Below, in pieces: positions 1 through 9,712 of a stretch of DNA of 64,000 nt (positions within the stretch are counted from its first letter, which is position 1; the number at the start of each line of letters is the position of its first letter). The position numbers and the translations under genes are program-made. The stretch covers positions 5,661,912 to 5,725,911 of the forward strand of contig OZ038439.1 in NCBI GenBank assembly GCA_964036275.1. Direction: 5' to 3'. The stretch is from Litoditis marina (lineage: Eukaryota > Nematoda > Chromadorea > Rhabditida > Rhabditidae). Below the pieces are notes generated by a model. That model did no database searches. It worked only from the letters and a program-made list of their open reading frames with translations, and was not told where the DNA came from.

Positions 1-190
1 AGTTAAACTGGTAAATAATGTTATATTCACCATATTCATTTGGTTTCTTCAGATGAACGCGTCGAATCTCACAAAGGAAGAATGCGATCTGTTGATGTGG
101 TGTTGGAGGATATGTTATTTATGTGAAACGAAAGTGGGGGGAAAATACAACCATTCAAATACCCAAGGTGACTATTTAATATAACATTTT
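1..190. other. Unassigned sequence
   Basis: No convincing reading frame, splice-site pair or repeat was recognised before the CT tract begins. Confidence 0.4.
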
Positions 191-310
191 TCTCTCTCTC
201 TCTCTCTTTTTCTCTCTCTCTCCCTCTCTCTCTCCCTCTCCCTCTCTCTCTCTCTATATCTCTATCTTCCTCTCTCTCTCTCTCTGTCTATCTCTGTCTA
301 TCTCTGTCTC

Positions 311-403
<93 letters not shown>

Positions 404-443
404 ATCGCTTCCTCTCTCTCTATCTCCCTCTCTCTCTGTCTGT
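191..443. repeat. CT/GA microsatellite (left flank of PLE)
   Basis: Interrupted (CT)n tract of about 250 bp with occasional TCTGTC and TCCC variants. It runs directly into the truncated PLE reverse transcriptase. A similar tract closes the other end of the PLE block at 4929. Open frames on either strand here (Arg-Glu or Ser-Leu repeats) are low-complexity artefacts. Confidence 0.95.
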
Positions 444-2130
444 CTACTATATACTCAAAAATAGCTATGCTACGTATGGTGGAAAGATTTACAAACAGAA
501 TAAAGGTATTCCACAAGGTAATAACGCATCTCCTTTAATAGCAGATTTAACACTAATCGCCATGGAAACAATACATATAAGACGCTCCAATCTAAATGGT
601 TTCGGAAATCAGGAAATCCTAGTGATTTCATGAAATTTTTAGGATGAGACTTTTAACCATCGAAGAGTTATCACTTTTTAAAATTATTTCTGATTGGACA
701 TCGGGTAGTCCCCACTTATTTGAAGTTTAAACTAAAAACCAAACGATCGAATCGCTGTGCCCCGATTCAGGAAATTGAAAAAAAGTGTGTCACAAAAAAT
801 TGCAGTTTTCACAAATCTCTCAAAAAATTGTGTCACAATTTTTCACACTTCAATTTTTTGGGCACAATTTTTCACACTTCAATTTTTTGGGCCCAATTTT
901 TCATACTACAATTTTTTGGGCACATTTTTTCACTTTTCCAAATATTGTACATGTTCCAGCAAGAGAGGTTATTACTGAACCACTCGCGCGATACTAATGT
1001 TTCCTTCCATACCCCCCTGACTGCGCCGTATCTAGTATTGGCGATTAGAGCAATGAGACGCAGAGAAACGAGCGCGCATTGAGGGCATCGCCCAATTAGA
1101 AAAAGAGACGCAGAGAAAGAACAGGCGAGACAGATCCGCAGGATTTGAAACCATAACAAGATACGGATCATTGAGAGCTGTGTCAAAGAGTATCACAGCA
1201 CTTTCGCGCGAGAGACATACGAAGTGCAAAGTACCTCTCTTTAGAGAAACAAATGTGTCACAATTTTTCACACTTCCATTTTTTGGGCCCAATTTTTCAC
1301 ACTTCAATTTTTTGGGCCCAATTTTTCACACTACAATTTTTTGGGCACATTTTTTCACACTGTTTTCAACTGCGAAAACGTGTGTTATAATGTTCTGAAA
1401 GGAAAATAATTGTGGCAGAGGATTTTGAAACATACAAATATTCGGTAGTTTTATCTGCGCTCCAAATGAGAGCGACACAAGAATTAGAAGAATTGGACAT
1501 TTCAGAAAAAATATCGGACAAGTCTGATGATGCACAATATTTTGAGGTTTTCCAAGAAATTATCTAAAATGGAAACCATTTAGATTGGAGCGTCTTATAT
1601 ATTGAAAAACAAAAATGATTTCAGAAAAGATAAATATCTTGCATGTAGATATATGGATGATATTCTTATTATTAGCAACAATAATGAAGACCTACTAACT
1701 AAATGCACTGAAATGTACGACCTATCACTAGTCCTCGAACGCACAAACGATTTCAACAGCGTATGTAATTTTGTAGATCTAGAACTCAAATTGGAAAACA
1801 ATACTCTATCCACTACGTTATATAATAAAACCGATGATTATGACTTTAAAAATTTTAAAGTATCCAAATATAAAATCCAACATACATAATAGTATTGCTA
1901 ATAACACTATAACGGGAGAAATAATTCGGTTTTCTAGATGCTGTAGCAAAACGGAAGACTTTAAAAAAAGAAGCAAAGAACTAAGGATAAGATACTTGGA
2001 AAACGGTTTTAGCCCTACCTATGTAGATAAAAACATTACTAAAACTATATTAAAAAAGAAAAACATAATAATTAAATACAACCTAGATAGTCTAGATAAA
2101 ATCAAGACATTTATCGACACTCTGGAGTAG
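444..2130 (+). pseudogene. Penelope-like element reverse transcriptase, 3' part
   Basis: The RT copies element RNA during target-primed integration. What is seen: 444-577 reads as a palm segment with the GIPQG box at 505-519 followed by NNASPLIADL. The frame resumes after the inserted element (578-1597) and contains the catalytic box RYMDDILII (YMDD at 1650-1661). Near 1858 an apparent extra A shifts the frame, and the thumb region continues to a stop at 2128-2130. The fingers and the first catalytic Asp are missing because the frame emerges straight from a CT tract, so this is a 5'-truncated copy. Dead three ways: truncation, insertion, frameshift. The GIPQG plus YMDD context fits PLEs better than LTR or LINE RTs. 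Together with the GIY-YIG fragment at 3627-4927 it suggests the clade in which the endonuclease precedes the RT (Naiad-type); the clade assignment is inference. Confidence 0.8.
578..1597. mobile_element. TIR element, family 1 copy A (TA target site)
   Basis: A 1020-bp insertion in the PLE RT. Its ends are inverted repeats of about 27 bp, starting TAAGACGCTCCAATCTAAAT on the left and ending with the complement on the right. TA is duplicated at 576-577 and 1598-1599, as in Tc1/mariner-type insertion. No transposase frame was found, so it is non-autonomous. Inside are two blocks of about 35-bp direct repeats (831-930 and 1254-1360, core CACAATTTTTCACACTTC). Between them is an imperfect inverted segment. 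A second copy lies at 38994-40142. Confidence 0.85.
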
Positions 2131-2179
2131 ATAAGACCAAACTACAGACCATACGACACTTGACCTGATCCAACACTAG

Positions 2180-2187
2180 TATAAAAG
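2180..2187 (+). promoter_or_regulatory. TATA-like box in PLE spacer
   Basis: TATAAAAG lies 50 bp after the RT stop and upstream of the GIY-YIG frame on the same strand. It could be the core promoter of the downstream PLE unit. Position and sequence are the only evidence. Confidence 0.35.
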
Positions 2188-2714
2188 GATGTCTGGACAG
2201 AAGACAGCCACATTCACCACACCACTCGTCTTCTCTAAGTTTAATTAGAATAGAAAACATTACGCCCGCATTATCTTACACAGATGATAAATAATTAATC
2301 AGTTTTTATTGTTTATGTTTATTTTAGTTTCTTATTTAAGTTACTTTGTGTATTTATTAGTTTATTATTTTGCGGTAGTAATCTGGTTAGGTCTAACTGA
2401 TGAGTCAGATGGTTCACAACTTCGCATCCCTATAAGTGCAGCCCCACTAACCAAGATAGCGAATTCCCGTCCAATATTAGACTTAGGGGCGAAATTGAAC
2501 GGAAATTCACATTTAACCACATGTAAGATTATACAAAATATTAACTCACTCTGTATAACTTTCTCACCTTTTCTCTTTTCATTTATCTCTCTTTCTCAAC
2601 GTTTAGTCAGGATACTTGAGATAAACCTATGGTTTGTCCAGGCCTAACTTTGGTTGAAAAATTCTCATTATTCACAAATAAATTTTGCACATAATACAGA
2701 GTTATTTTCCATCG

Positions 2715-2824
2715 TGTAACTTCGGTTGCACACCCTGGCTTCGGCCGCACCCTGGCTTCGGCCTCGGTACACCTTCGGGTGACCCAGTGTACATCTTCGG
2801 ATGTATGCCTGCCGCTTCTAGCGG
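2715..2824 (+). other. Array of C(UUCG)G-capped hairpins
   Basis: Six consecutive short stem-loops in 110 nt; five have the loop TTCG closed by a C-G pair. Stems: 2715-2720/2725-2730 (6 bp, one wobble); 2737-2739/2744-2746 (3 bp); 2754-2756/2761-2763 (3 bp); 2770-2773/2778-2781 (4 bp); 2787-2795/2800-2808 (9 bp, two wobbles). The sixth is CCGC/GCGG around TTCTA (2812-2824). Hairpins 2 and 3 are a tandem 17-bp repeat (CACCCTGGCTTCGGCC). UUCG loops are exceptionally stable in RNA, and only the + strand, the PLE sense strand, carries UUCG. Function unknown. Confidence 0.6.
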
Positions 2825-2965
2825 AACCACATTCTCTTTAAGTGGAGAGAACTTTAACTTATAATACACAAAACACATAACAATAATCTTAACATCAAAC
2901 ATATTACCTTTTATCTAAATTAATCTTCTATAAGTCATTACTTGTGTCAAATTTAACACGACACA

Positions 2966-2988
2966 CTCGGAGCGCTGCGCGCTCCGAG
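2966..2988. other. 10-bp GC hairpin
   Basis: CTCGGAGCGC and its exact complement GCGCTCCGAG are separated by a TGC loop, an isolated GC-rich palindrome in AT-rich sequence inside the PLE spacer. It could be RNA structure of the element or a rho-independent-like artefact; no function is assigned. Confidence 0.6.
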
Positions 2989-3590
2989 CGTTATTGATTT
3001 ATCGTAATCAGATCACATTTCAGACACAACTTAAGAAAATTCACAAAATATATACTTCTCGTTGATTCCTGCATCTCACATGGTAACTTAACAAAGTCAC
3101 ATAATAAATCAAACCACACACTTTCAAACCTACAACTTTGCAACTTTATTCTTCAATAACGCACATTTACTATTTATATTCCACATCGTTCCTTACTCTT
3201 TTATCACTTTTCCACCAAACTCTTCTTTTGTACTATTCATCCTTTTTCACACCAAATTATTTTCCTATTTCGTTATACAATTAATCAACCAAACTACAAT
3301 CAAATTTTACTTCACTACTCTATAATACATCCACTCTAAATTACCCTCGAACATCAATTATCCACATACTTCATAATATACCAAGAATTCCCACTCTATT
3401 AAGCATGTATGTAATAACACACGAGGTCCTGTTCCTCGTTGTCAAAAATAGGGGTTCTAGACTGATGGGGTTTACAAAAGTCAGTGGGGCCACCAAGGGA
3501 GTGACCTCTGACGCCTCCACGATAGGACCATGGTAGGCATGGCCAAGCCTCCCTAAGCCAGCAGCCCTGGTGAAACAACGCTCTCTTCCT

Positions 3591-3617
3591 GTGAGCAGGG
3601 AACGGTCTCCCGCTCAC
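3591..3617 (+). other. Bulged hairpin in PLE leader
   Basis: GTGAGC (3591-3596) pairs with GCTCAC (3612-3617), and GGGA (3598-3601) with TCCC (3608-3611). There is one bulged A and a six-base loop. It ends 10 nt before the GIY-YIG frame opens. A smaller hairpin ACGAGG/CCTCGT lies at about 3421-3439. These suggest a structured 5' leader. Confidence 0.45.
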
Positions 3618-3626
3618 TTGGATTAA

Positions 3627-4925
3627 CGACCTAACAACACAAACCATTCTTCTAAAACGTACTTTCTTTTGACCAATCTCACCTCTAAAAGAGTAAGGAA
3701 CAATATCAAGTATATAAACACATCCTTTAGTACCGAGAATAAAGGAATAAAATGTAATGATGCTAAATGTAAAATCTGCCCAAAAATGATACTTAATAAT
3801 TATGTAACCAGCACACACACTGGCTATCGTATCAAAACAGTGAAAAGCGCAAACATAAGTTGTAAAAGCACCAAACTAATATATCTAATGACATGCAGCG
3901 TATGCAAGCTACAATACGTTGGAGAAACGCAGTGTAGTTTGCGCCAATGTATGAGCGGACACAAACACACATTTCGCAGTCCAAATAGGCATACATACAT
4001 AGCGAATCACTCCAAGCTAGCCGGTCACACAGCAGAAACCTTCACTATCGAAGTACTAGACGATACAGACTGTGAAACAGAACAACTACGCACCAGTAAA
4101 GAATTATATTGGATCAAGTTACTACAAACGGCTGCGCCTTTCGGATTAAATGATCAAATAAAAGGATATGGGAATATTACGGAGATTTTGGACCCTTTTG
4201 AAAAACGCACAAATCCATATCATGGAATTACCATTCGTCGTTATAAATGTAAACACAGATTAACGAACAACAAACCCCCAAACAACATCACAACAGAAGA
4301 AATCCTAAATAACTTCGAGATAAATACAGTAAAGAAAATGCATAAATACATCAGAAAGTTATCTTATAAACAACTAGATCGCCTAATAGAGTTTATTATA
4401 TCTGATCCTGTGTTCCATACGTTAAGTAAAGATATTAAGCACAATATGTATGCCTGCCTCACAAAACACTACTGGAGTAAACATACAAATAAAATAATTG
4501 AACAAACTCACAGAATATTAATTCCATATATAGATAAAAGCCTGGAAAAAATGAATTTGAAGAAGATTTTCAATAATGAAACAATAACACAATTTCTATC
4601 TGCAGTGAGTACCACTACAGTACTTAGAACGAATATACAATACCAATACGATCGGCCTTTCAGCAGCAAAATCTACAACTACAACAAATTTTTAAAAAAT
4701 ATCGATCAAAGACAAATTGTAGACATAACGAGTCAAGATTGCGTATGTAACCAAGATAACTATGCGAGATAACTATAATAAACAACAACAACTGCTAAAC
4801 ATATTCACAAGTAATATAGACAGTTTAGTGTTCCAAGACTACAACACAAGCAACAGCTATGATATCAGAATTATAAACAAAGATATTGAATTACTAAGAG
4901 CCAACTTTATTATAACACCGATAGA

Positions 4926-4927
<2 letters not shown>
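3627..4927 (+). pseudogene. Penelope-like element, GIY-YIG endonuclease and pre-RT linker
   Basis: The frame opens at 3627 after a TAA, has no ATG before the domain, and runs to 4772. By residue from 3669: C29-x4-C34-x2-C37, probably metal binding. GIY-YIG nuclease follows, with LIY at 70-72, CSVC at 76-79, YVG at 83-85, R92, and the Glu of KELYWIKLL near 147. GLND and KGYGN follow. About 190 residues of linker come next, ending in a Cys motif (QDCVCNQ). A 13-bp tandem duplication at about 4760-4785 (AGATAACTATGCG, then AGATAACTAT) shifts the frame; the rest (4785-4927) shows the pre-RT motif RIINKDIELL, then dissolves into CT repeat. An endonuclease before the RT, rather than after it, is the hallmark of Naiad-type PLEs. 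The missing ATG, frameshift and loss of the RT make this copy inactive. Confidence 0.75.
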
Positions 4928-4928
<1 letters not shown>

Positions 4929-4965
<37 letters not shown>

Positions 4966-5097
4966 GTCTGTCTCTCTCTCTTCTGTCTCTCCCCTCTCTC
5001 TCTCTATCTCCCTCTCTCTCTCTCTGTCTCTCTCTGTCTCTCTCTCACTATCTCTCTCTATCTATCTCTCTCTCCCTCTCTCTCTCTCTCTTACTCC

Positions 5098-5144
<47 letters not shown>

Positions 5145-5160
5145 TCTCTCTTTTCCCAGC
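4929..5160. repeat. CT/GA microsatellite (right flank of PLE)
   Basis: Interrupted (CT)n tract beginning at the exact point where the PLE linker frame stops being PLE-like. It gives Ser-Leu repeats in the + frames, which are not a gene. Confidence 0.95.
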
Positions 5161-5564
5161 TTTCGCGCTCTATCTCTCTATTTACTCTCAAGTGTTCTCC
5201 TCTTCTCTATTTCCATAACAATGTTCTTTACACAGTTGGGGGAATCTGGGACTGTCAGTGTCTCTACCATTCCGATTGTCCCGTCCCTCGTGTACGGGAT
5301 TATCATCCTTCTGATTGTTCCCTCCAACTCCGTGAGTCATTCGATTGAACAGATTCCAACGTAATTCACTGTTATATTTACTGAACGAATCTTAATATGT
5401 TTTGAAACAGTGGATTTTAAAGTAATCTTTACTGTTTGGTTTCAGTCATATAAAAAATTCTAAAGGCGAAAAGTTGTTCAATACATGAACGAAATTCCAA
5501 GTAGTTTCAACTTTTATTATTGGAATCTTATTATACTTTGAAATCAAAATAACTTCTTTTTCAG

Positions 5565-8500
5565 AAACGGGAATTGTGACTAAGTATGTGAGAAAAACAT
5601 ATAAAACTGGTGAGTTAATTTGCATGCTAACTACGAATTTCAACGAGAAAAAAAAACTGTATTCAATGCGCCGCAATTTTTCTTTCTGATTCTCACCCCT
5701 TTTCGGCGCATTCTGCATACTGCGGCACCAAATCATGGTCGTATCAAACATTTTTTGTTTGCAATTATGTAATTTTAGACAAAAACATTCTCCTCACTAC
5801 ACGTCCATTGTGTTGAAACTGAACAAACGCAATTTGGTCATCTAAGATGACTTATATCGTAATGTTTTGTGTTGACCATCCTATTGATTACTCCAGACAA
5901 TGTGCGGACAGCTTTCAAGAAGTACATGGAGCAGAACCTCCCGGGTCTGGTTGCTGAGGTTAGTTACCAATTCATTTCATGACATCTCGACACAAGTTCT
6001 GCATTGTTCGTGGAAATGCACGCATATGGATGAATTTGGATAACCTTGAATGGCATGTTTGTCGAAGTTTTTATCTAATAAGTTCCAGTCGTGTTTTCGA
6101 ATCAAGACAGTGAAACACTTTCTCACGTACTTCATGTATTAATTTTCTCCAGGGTCAGTTAAAAAAAAACTGAGGATCACATCAGCAATGTTGATGCGTA
6201 AATCACCATTTTCTTTTTTCTCCCCTGATTTTCGACCAGAAACGTTTCTAATCATGTAGGCGATGTGAACGACAAAATACGTTTGATGAACATTATCAAC
6301 TACCTCAGAGCAAACCAGATGAGAATTCTGTTCGAATTGAAAAACTGGAAAAGGAAAATACAAGGAATCTACAAGAATTGACGGATACTAGACGGTTGTG
6401 CGAAGAACTCAGAAGAAAGGTAAGGCGAAGTTGTTACTCTATTCATCACTCTGATTGAAGATTTTTGCAACTGAAGATATTTTAAATGTTCAATATAACA
6501 CTCTACTGAAGTTGAACATGGGCCAACTTATTTCACCTCTGTTTCATACGAAAAACCAGTGTTGTAAATATATTGCTCTGTCAGCTTCCCACAACTCAAT
6601 TCGATTGTAGAGTTCTGCAAAAAATACGAACATCACTCGAAAAGATTGAATATATTGTATTTTCTCCAGAATTCCGAACTAGAAACGGGAAATGAACAAC
6701 TGAAGAATGAGAAACAACAAGTGATAGAGCAAACAGTACAAGTGAGTTGGGACACCCCCGAAAAGCTAAGAAGCAACTCTCTCGGAGGTGGCACATGAGA
6801 CACCTAAAAGAACTGAACATCAGTTCAAACTGATGCGACAAAAAGTTCGTTAAAATAGAACGCAGTTGTGTTTTACTTTTTCATTTTTTGCTCAACTTTT
6901 TGGGCTATTTTGAACATTTATTTCCAGCTACTAAACCAGTATAGAACGTAATGTGAAATGTATATAAGAATGTAGCAGTATAAAATGTACATTCTACTTA
7001 TTTTGTCACAATTATTCCTGATCTAAGTACTTTTGTTGCGCTAATTCATGAAAGGCAGCTCGTTTTACTTTGATATTTCTCCAATACTGACCGGTAATCT
7101 TGATATTTTCCGCTGCAAAATGAAAAACGGACCCACGACGAGGAATTGAGTTACCTTGGAAGAGAATTAAAACGGACCCACGACGAGGAATCGAGTTTGA
7201 CCAATAGATTGACACAATCAGAGACGGAGAGAAAGAATTCGGACCGAAACTGGAAAGATGTTCAGAAAGTCTGTGACGAACTCAAGTCTCAGGTGACAAA
7301 AATCGTTAATATTACGATAAGAAATGAGTTAGATATGTCCTGTTAACGATTGGAGGAAAATATATTTTCTTACGGTTCTCGTTTCTTTGGTCCAGCATTA
7401 AACTAACTTATACTTGAAGTGAGAATAGTCACGCAAATTCAGATTTCTAATGAGACATTTTGTTTTTTCTTTCCATCACACGTTTCTAAGTTCTGCTGTG
7501 TTTTTAGCAAATGACTAACAGTATATTTTTTGGAATGCAAGGTAGTGACTGTCAGCTCCGTATGCGATTTACTACAAATACATTGTCAGACACTGCTTTT
7601 AGACTTGATGTTTTGTGAGAGTTTTACTGTTTTCAGAATGCGAAACTGCAAGAGGAGAACGTTCTTTTGAAACAAAAAGAAGAAGAGAAAAAACAACAAA
7701 TGGCACAGGTGAAACACCGATATTGTCTACAGATTTGGAAAGAATGAACTAGTTGTCTCGTAGATCGGTGTTCCAATGTACGAAATATCTCAATTTGAGA
7801 ATTTACGCGACCTTCACAACATTAGTACTTTTCTCGAGTCACCATCCAAAAATAGCAGCAAGAAATTCTAGATGAAGAACGTTTTTTCTAGAAATTTTCT
7901 ATGTTTCGAATTCGGAGGGTTCCTGAAAAATCTTAGATTGTAGAGTGTGTCATGCTATCACGAACAAATAGATAAACACATTGAAAAAAAATCATAGCCT
8001 CTCTCAATATGTTTTTATTCATACTCAAGTTACCGTTTGTTCTGGAAACGTTTCATCACTTTTTTTCAGATACTCGCGGATGTGGAGGGTGAAACAGAGC
8101 ACGTTAAGCAGAAGTATACTGAACTTCAAGAAAAGTACAACAGACTCGAGCAACTTGTGAGTTATCGTGCAACGAGTGACGAGACGAAGCAAGGCATGAA
8201 GTTTGGATCTGACATTACATTTGTCAATTATTCTATGCCTCCCATATAAAAAACGTTAGATATGGGTTTTTCTGGCTGTAAATCACCTAACAACAGTAGT
8301 TTTCGAGAAAATTGAGAGAAAAAATCAAGTCGATGTGGCCTGCGAACAAATGTAAAATCGGAGTGAATTATTTCAGAACGAAAATCTACACAATGATATC
8401 CAATCTTCGAAAGTTGAGAGCGAAATGCAAAGAGAACAGGCGAGGACCTTTTTCTGGATTCAAACGTAACATGTCCCCAGCGACTGATGATATTTAAAAG

Positions 8501-8660
8501 TTTCAAATGTGTATGGCAGTTCACATCTAAAAGAATTTTCAGTTTGAGAATGAGAAAAAAAATGTTCAGTGAGAAAAACGAAATTCAAGAACAATTGAAT
8601 CGAATTTTCGGAAAATTTGCGAGAATCAATCATGAACTGAGGGGAATGAAGAAAAATTAG
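5565..8660 (+). pseudogene. Coiled-coil protein gene, decaying 5' portion
   Basis: Exons by splice sites: 5565-5608, 5897-5958, 6153-6197, 6260-6419, 6670-6741, 7119-7292, 7637-7708, 8070-8156, 8377-about 8439, 8543-8660. The translated exons are rich in Glu, Lys, Gln and Leu with heptad-like spacing, e.g. RIEKLEKENTRNLQEL and NAKLQEENVLLKQKEEEKK, so a long coiled coil is likely. Several exons begin with AAT (Asn), and two are exactly 72 nt, suggesting exon duplication. Defects: one extra A in a 9-A run (6161-6169) and in an 8-A run (8554-8561); the exon-7119 acceptor reads CAA instead of CAG; a GC donor after 8439; a 45-bp internal repeat at 7123-7212; and a stop that lies inside an inserted TIR element. 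A first exon was not found (a hydrophobic frame at 5239-5328 is a weak candidate). Protein family not recognised. Confidence 0.55.
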
Positions 8661-8984
8661 TCTAAAAACGAGTGTAAAGAAAGTGAAGATTAGTTTTGGA
8701 TTAACATGTACAAGAAATATAAAAGAAGTCCAATAAAAATATTTTGAGGAAAAGCCTAATCTCGCTCGGTTTAAAAATTCAAAAAAAGGATACCGAGTTT
8801 TTTGCTACCGGAAGAAAACTTCTGACTGTGACTCACAATAATCTAGCTTATACTCCGGTATTTTCAAGAGAAGCGAGATTAGCATTTTCCTCAAAATATT
8901 TTTATTGGACCTCTTTTATATTTCTTGTACATGTTTATCCAAAACTAATCTTCACTTTCTTTACACTCGTTTTTTATACTAATT
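8655..8984. mobile_element. Foldback MITE, family 2
   Basis: Two arms of about 113 bp (8655-8767 and 8871-8984) are near-perfect inverted copies, ending AATTAGTCTAAAAACG and its complement. The spacer contains a smaller CCGAG/TACCGG palindromic segment. A single arm of the same family occurs at 38150-38285. The left end supplies the TAG stop of the upstream coiled-coil frame. Confidence 0.8.
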
Positions 8985-9152
8985 GAACTCTTTTTCTATG
9001 GTTACGAAGTAACGGTCATTTTTGATAAAAACCATATTTTTGAACAATAATCTAAACAAGGCATTTTATGTTTTTCTATTGGAGTTTTAAACCGCGCCGT
9101 AGTTCAGAACGTTTGTGTAGTTGAAACCTCGTTCAAGTGATGGCAAATTTTG

Positions 9153-9226
9153 TGCTCCAGGCAGGAATCGAACCTCCGTTCGCCGTGCGTAAATAGAGCT
9201 TTTATCCAATCCGCCATTCAGACATG
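9153..9226 (-). repeat. tRNA-like (SINE head) sequence 1
   Basis: On the minus strand an A-box-like TGGCGGATTGGATAA is followed by an exact B box GGTTCGATTCC (complement at 9163-9173). The arms do not fold into a good cloverleaf, so a tRNA-derived SINE or pseudo-tRNA is more likely than a working tRNA. Confidence 0.5.
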
Positions 9227-9712
9227 TGAATAGGAATGAAAACCAAGCTGTACCCGCCTCTCATGAGATCTCCATTGGAAAAATGATTCCTACTACACGT
9301 TAAACTCTTCTTTCATTTTTATTTTCAAAAAACCGGTCTATCAATAGTTTTTGCGAGACCATTTTCGATCGTCTCACACGTAATATTTAAATTTACGACA
9401 CACCTGAAAAATACGTATACCTGAACTTTTTCATGGCTTTTTAACAGTGTAAGAAATTTTGGAATAAGTTGATTTTGAGCGAAACTATGCCCAGATTTGA
9501 GGAGGCGGACACTTTTGTCGCCGCCGCCGCCCCGCACGGAAGCCATTTCTGCAAGACGTTGGGTCCTCTAATTCCTCTCAACAAATTTTTTTTGGAACGT
9601 GAACTTAATTTCTTGTAGACGTATTGCCCTTCAGTAATTCATGCAAATATCTAGGGAAATGGTCAACGTACTTTGAATAAAATTTTAATGAACTGTTTTG
9701 TAATGTCTGCAG

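Larger units (their letters stand above)
2131..3626 (+). other. PLE inter-unit spacer (pseudo-LTR-like, non-coding)
   Basis: About 1.5 kb between the RT stop and the opening of the GIY-YIG frame, with no reading frame of its own. It holds in order: a TATA-like box (2180), a T-rich stretch, an array of short stable hairpins (2715-2824), a 10-bp GC hairpin (2966-2988), about 400 nt of strikingly G-poor + strand (3000-3410), then a GC-richer structured block (3420-3620). PLEs often occur as partial tandems whose junction behaves like a pseudo-LTR carrying promoter and RNA structure; that reading is inference here. Confidence 0.5.

Noticed and set aside
2384..2495. Possible hammerhead ribozyme in the PLE spacer (CTGATGAG at 2397, pairing TGGTTAG/CTAACCA, GAAA at 2490)
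   Set aside because: PLEs are known to carry hammerheads. Here the GAAA is almost 90 nt from CTGATGA, no proper stem II joins them, and no cleavage-site triplet with stem III follows. The core words alone are not enough.
3455..3620. Second hammerhead-like arrangement (CTGATGG ... GAAAC)
   Set aside because: The invariant A after G is replaced by G and the intervening stem II does not pair.
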